From NCBI GenBank assembly GCA_029565065.1, contig JAKQOW010000036.1:1-59845 (forward strand): DNA of 59,845 nt. Direction: 5' to 3'. Below are positions 56,627 to 59,845 of the stretch, in pieces. The notes under the pieces are model-generated. The model worked only from the letters and a program-made list of their open reading frames with translations. It searched no databases and was not told the origin of the DNA. How positions within the stretch are numbered: the stretch's first letter is position 1; each line of letters opens with the position of its first letter. The position numbers and the translations under genes were made by a program. This DNA is from Acidobacteriota bacterium. GTDB taxonomy: Bacteria; Acidobacteriota; JAAYUB01.

Positions 56627-57918
56627 CCTTGAAGCGGATCGCATTGCTGCTGACGCTCACCCTGGCGCTGACTGGGGCGTTGGGCGTGCTGGTTCAGCGG
56701 GCCGGCGCCGGCGATGATCAGGTCCGGGTCATCGCGCCGGCGGCGCCACCCGAGGCGGAATCCCGGCCGCGGACGGTGCGGGAAGTGATCCAGCCCCGCA
56801 CGGTGATCGGCGACTATTTAAGCCGCCATGGCGTCACGCCGGGCGAGGCGGATTTCCTGCTCGGCACCGTCCGGCCGGTGTACGACCTGACCATGATCCG
56901 CGCCGGCCATTTCCTCGATTTTCAGATGACCGGTGACGGACGGCTGGATAGTTTCCGTTACGGCATCGACGCCGACGGTTTCCTGCAGGTGGATCGCACC
57001 GAGTCGGGCTGGCTGGCGGTTCGGAAGCCCCACCCGTACACATTTACCGACTGCTGCGCCGCCGGGGTGATCACCGACCACCTGTTCGGCGCCATTGCGG
57101 ACCTGGGTGAGGAGCCCCAGCTGGCGGTGGCCCTGGCCGAACTCTTTGCCTGGGACGTGGATTTTTACGCCGACCTGCGCGAAGGCGATTCGTTTCGGAT
57201 CCTGTATCAGAAACGGCTTCTGAACGGACAGCCGGCCGGTTACGGGCCGATCCTGGCCGCGGAGTTCGTCAACCAGGGGCAGGCGTACCGCGCCTTCCGG
57301 TATGTCCATGCCGACGGCAAGGCTGAGTACTACACGCCGGCAGGCGAGTCGGTGCGCAAGGAGCTGCTCAAGTCGCCGCTCAAGATGGGCCGGCTCACCT
57401 CGCGGTTTTCGCACCGCCGCCGCCACCCCACCCTCAAGATCTACCGTCCGCACCACGGGATCGACATCGCGGCGCCAGTGGGCACGCCGGTCCACGCGGC
57501 GGGGGATGGCACCGTCGCCTTCGCGGGCTACCGCGGTCAGGCCGGACGGATGATCGAGGTCCGGCACGCCCACCGGTTCACCACCCAGTACCTTCACCTG
57601 TCGCGCTACGCAACGGGGATCCTGCCGGGCGCTCGCATCCGCCAGGGACAGGTCGTCGGCTATGTGGGCTCGTCGGGCGAATCAACGGGTCCGCACCTCG
57701 ACTACCGGATCAAGCAGAACAACGCCTACGTCAATCCCCTCAAAACTCAGTTTCAACGGGCCGAACCGCTGCCGGCCGACCGGCTGCCGGAGTTCCAGCG
57801 CCTGGTGGTCGCATACGGCCGAGTCCTGGGAGTGGAAGGCGAGCTCCAGCAGTACTATCTGGCGCGGCTGTGGCCGGCGGACGAGGATCCGTTCTGGGCC
57901 CGCCAGGCGGCAAGGTGA
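56623..57918 (+). CDS. Envelope M23-family (LytM/DipM-like) peptidase
   Basis: 431 residues: an N-terminal membrane anchor or signal (about 5-27), a LysM/OapA-like region (YLSRHGVTPGEADFLLG, with DLREGDSFRILYQKR), then the M23 domain with the metal ligands in HHGIDIAAPVGTPV and the HLD of TGPHLDYRI, plus YLHLS. It should cut peptidoglycan cross-links or activate amidases in the periplasm. Its ATG overlaps the DUF362 stop. The stop codon (TGA 57916-57918) lies in the first GGTGAAC word of array H. Confidence 0.92.
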   Translation: MTLKRIALLLTLTLALTGALGVLVQRAGAGDDQVRVIAPAAPPEAESRPRTVREVIQPRTVIGDYLSRHGVTPGEADFLLGTVRPVYDLTMIRAGHFLDFQMTGDGRLDSFRYGIDADGFLQVDRTESGWLAVRKPHPYTFTDCCAAGVITDHLFGAIADLGEEPQLAVALAELFAWDVDFYADLREGDSFRILYQKRLLNGQPAGYGPILAAEFVNQGQAYRAFRYVHADGKAEYYTPAGESVRKELLKSPLKMGRLTSRFSHRRRHPTLKIYRPHHGIDIAAPVGTPVHAAGDGTVAFAGYRGQAGRMIEVRHAHRFTTQYLHLSRYATGILPGARIRQGQVVGYVGSSGESTGPHLDYRIKQNNAYVNPLKTQFQRAEPLPADRLPEFQRLVVAYGRVLGVEGELQQYYLARLWPADEDPFWARQAAR

Positions 57919-58071
57919 ACAGTGAACGGTTAAAACGGTGAACAGTAAACAGTGAACAGTGAACAGTGAACAGTGAACAGTGAACAGTGAACAGTGAACA
58001 GTTCTCCCCTCTTCACTAGTCACCGTTTACTGTTTACTGTTTACTGTTTACTGTTTACTGTTTACTATCCT
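57914..58071. repeat. Heptamer array H: inverted GTGAAC/GTTTAC array between convergent genes
   Basis: Left arm: GGTGAAC and AGTGAAC words from 57914, one 2-bp register slip near 57935, AGTAAAC, then seven perfect AGTGAAC (57951-57999). Right arm: six perfect GTTTACT (58025-58066), i.e. AGTAAAC on the minus strand. The arms can pair over about 42 bp with one G-T wobble per heptad. Both stop codons are at the outer edges (TGA 57916-57918; TAG 58067-58065). It is the simplest array: only the GTGAAC-type head is present, in mirror image. Confidence 0.9.
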
Positions 58072-59141
58072 TTGTCCTTGTCGTCATCCTTTTTGAGCGT
58101 GGGCTTGCTGGGGGCCGCATCGGGGTCTTCGGTGCCGGAGGGAACGTCGGTGTCGGTGCGGCGCTTCAGGGTGGGTTTGCCGCCTTCTTTCTTGCCGTCA
58201 TCGCCGGCGCCGCCGGGTTGGCCGGACTGGGCCAGCAGCGCATTGTCATACGCCTTCAGCCGGGCCTTGATTTCGTCGAAGGTGGAGGATGTGACGATGT
58301 ACTTGGGCTTGGGCGGCAAGCAGTCGGCGATCTCCTTCTGAACGTAATCGATGCGATCCGGCGTGGGCGGATGGGTGCGGAACCAACTGGCGAACCGGCC
58401 CGGCTGCTTCTTCTCCATGGCCATCATCTTCTCGAAAAAGGACAGGTAGCCGTTGGGGTCGTAGCCGGCGTGCCAGGCGTACTGGGTGCCCAGGATATCG
58501 GCTTCCTTTTCGGAACCGCGGGTGATGCCGAGGATCTGCAGATTCAGCGACAGGCCGAGGGCGTTGCGCAGCGCGATCCCGCCCACGCCGCCCACGAAGA
58601 TCGAGGGGATCGACGCCCACTGGAGCAACTCCATTTTCGTCAGGCGTTCGGTGGCGTGCCGGGCGGCCACATGCGCGATCTCGTGGGTGATCACCCCCAC
58701 CAGTTCGTCCTCGGTGTCGGCCGCCTGGAGCAGGCCTTTGTTGATGAACAGGTAGCCGCCGGGCAAGGCGAAGGCGTTCACCTCGTCCGAATCGAGCACC
58801 TTCACGTGGAAAGGCACCTTGGCGTCGCTGTGGCGGACCAACTCCTGGACCAACCCGTTCACGTAATCGTTCACTTCGGGCATGTTCAAGAGCCGGGCAC
58901 TCTGATCGATCTGGGCCGCGTACTGGGCGCCGATCTGGATCTCCCGTTCGTAGGAGATGAAATTGGGAAACAGCAGGTAGACGCGGCCGTTGATGTCCCG
59001 GGCGCCGATGTTCTCCACGTCGGGGTAGGAGCAATCCTTGGCCATCTCCCACGGCGGCAGCTGGGTTTCATCCGCGCCGGGCGCCGCCGTTGCGGCGCCG
59101 GCCGCCAAAACCAGGATCAGGGTGAGAGTCGATATGCGCAT
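58065..59141 (-). CDS. Exported M48-family metalloprotease (BepA/Oma1-like)
   Basis: 358 residues: a signal peptide (about 1-20), then an M48 domain with the zinc motif HEIAH in VITHEIAHVAARHATER and a downstream EKEAD for the third ligand, and RFASWFRTHPPTPDRI typical of the family. The C-terminal tail (about 290-358) is charged and disordered and repeats KPTLK twice. BepA-type enzymes police outer-membrane protein assembly, which fits the nearby Omp85 operon. The start is the ATG at 59141 with AGGAGG 5 bases upstream; a GTG two codons earlier overlaps that site. The stop is at the edge of array H. Confidence 0.93.
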   Translation of the reverse strand: MRISTLTLILVLAAGAATAAPGADETQLPPWEMAKDCSYPDVENIGARDINGRVYLLFPNFISYEREIQIGAQYAAQIDQSARLLNMPEVNDYVNGLVQELVRHSDAKVPFHVKVLDSDEVNAFALPGGYLFINKGLLQAADTEDELVGVITHEIAHVAARHATERLTKMELLQWASIPSIFVGGVGGIALRNALGLSLNLQILGITRGSEKEADILGTQYAWHAGYDPNGYLSFFEKMMAMEKKQPGRFASWFRTHPPTPDRIDYVQKEIADCLPPKPKYIVTSSTFDEIKARLKAYDNALLAQSGQPGGAGDDGKKEGGKPTLKRRTDTDVPSGTEDPDAAPSKPTLKKDDDKDKG

Positions 59142-59273
59142 ATCCACCTCCTGAGGTGGTCGTCACCGGTAGAGATGAACCATTCCGCGAAAAGGTTCAC
59201 GGAAGACTTTCCGAAGACCTGCCAGAGTGTACGCAGTGGGCGACAACATGTTTGCGGCGACCGCGGAGCCGCC

Positions 59274-59845
59274 TCACATCTGGAAGCCCCGCTCCTTGCC
59301 GATCAGCTTCACCGGCAGCCGGATTTTCCGGCCGTCACGGTACAGGGTCACGGTGACGGTCTCACCCAGGTTCTTGTTCAGCAGGTAGCTGGTGAAATCG
59401 GCCTGGCCGGTGACGGCGCGGTCATCGACCGCGACGACGAAATCGCCGCCGATGATAAGCCGGGCGAAGCCCAGCCGCACGCGCTGTGTGCCGCCCTGGA
59501 TGCCCGCCTGGCTCGCGCTGCTGCCGGGTTCGACGTAGGCGACCAGCACCCCGTTCTCTTCGGGCAGTTTCAGAAAGCCGGCGAGTTGGGGATCGATGTC
59601 CTGCCCGTAGACGCCCACCCAGGGCCGGCGGACCTTGCCGTACTGGATCAGGTCGGCGACCACCCGCCGGACGGTGTCGGCCGGCACGGCGAAACCGATC
59701 CCGATGCTCCCCCCGCTGGTGGTGAAGATGGATGTGTTCACGCCGATCAGCCGGCCGGCGGCGTCGATCAGAGGGCCGCCGGAGTTGCCCGGATTGATGG
59801 CGGCGTCGGTCTGAATCACGTTGTCGATGATGTACCCGGCGCGGG
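59274..59845 (-). CDS. HtrA/DegP-type serine protease with PDZ domain (partial, N-terminus beyond window)
   Basis: The frame is open to the right edge, so only the C-terminal 190 residues are visible. [17 protein letters not shown] contains the catalytic Ser, and [10 protein letters not shown] closes the trypsin-like domain. One PDZ domain follows (about the last 100 residues: [36 protein letters not shown]). It is a periplasmic or membrane-anchored quality-control protease in other diderms. There is no second PDZ, as in DegS/HtrA short forms. It is followed by the M48 gene on the same strand 132 bases downstream; the gap shows no clear terminator or promoter. Confidence 0.92.
   Translation of the reverse strand, partial: RAGYIIDNVIQTDAAINPGNSGGPLIDAAGRLIGVNTSIFTTSGGSIGIGFAVPADTVRRVVADLIQYGKVRRPWVGVYGQDIDPQLAGFLKLPEENGVLVAYVEPGSSASQAGIQGGTQRVRLGFARLIIGGDFVVAVDDRAVTGQADFTSYLLNKNLGETVTVTLYRDGRKIRLPVKLIGKERGFQM

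Overview
The window is GC-rich (roughly two-thirds G+C), densely coded bacterial chromosome with about 44 genes on both strands. A TamB-like protein, an Omp85 barrel protein, an Lgt-family protein, a periplasmic-type HtrA and many signal peptides point to a Gram-negative (diderm) cell. No rRNA, tRNA, IS, prophage or CRISPR was found. The gene mix (AGCS symporter, MttB family, pyruvate-phosphate dikinase, bactofilin, myo-inositol-phosphate synthase, large hybrid kinases) fits an environmental Acidobacteriota-like or similar deep-branching lineage. That placement is a guess, because no phylogenetic marker could be run.

Layout. 1-6.4 kb: 3' part of a phosphoglycerate dehydrogenase, a sigma-54 response regulator/histidine kinase pair, and a divergently transcribed sodium:amino-acid symporter. 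7-10.3 kb: hybrid kinase with a solute-binding sensor. 10.5-15.8 kb: a gamma-family PLP enzyme, then a compact operon of MttB-like methyltransferase, MetH-activation-like protein, corrinoid protein and homocysteine methyltransferase. Together these look like a methionine synthase split into separate proteins whose folate module is replaced by an MttB-type enzyme. 15.9-23.1 kb: glyQ-glyS-ino1 and ppdK. 23.5-27.3 kb: moaD-moaE-mogA, a TsaC-like gene, a BON protein and a YbaK-like gene. 27.4-35.6 kb: hybrid kinase, bactofilin, rRNA methyltransferase, greA-uvrA. 35.9-42.4 kb: divergent Lgt homologue with a repeat-containing exported protein, M28 peptidase, S9-like hydrolase. 42.5-47.3 kb: rpmB, relA/spoT, glycosyltransferase, yhbY, VTT-domain protein. 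47.5-59.8 kb: TamB, seven-POTRA Omp85 and SurA-N-like operon, thioredoxin-like protein, DUF362-ferredoxin and M23 peptidase, M48 peptidase, HtrA (cut by the edge).

The most striking non-coding signal is a family of eight intergenic arrays (A-H) built from 7-bp words. The word changes along an array (GTGAAC-type, then AGATAGG, CGAACCC, a core CCGCGTTACGGGAACGA, CGAGCCT, then GATTACGA-type), but the 7-bp register often holds for 160-210 bp. At eight gene ends the stop codon itself lies inside or against the first heptamers, and in one case the array encodes the last residues of the protein. The arrays have polarity relative to the gene they abut and are often double-headed.

Several clear sigma-70 promoters (TTGACA/TATAAT-like with a 17-bp spacer) and strong intrinsic terminators could be placed and support the operon boundaries given.
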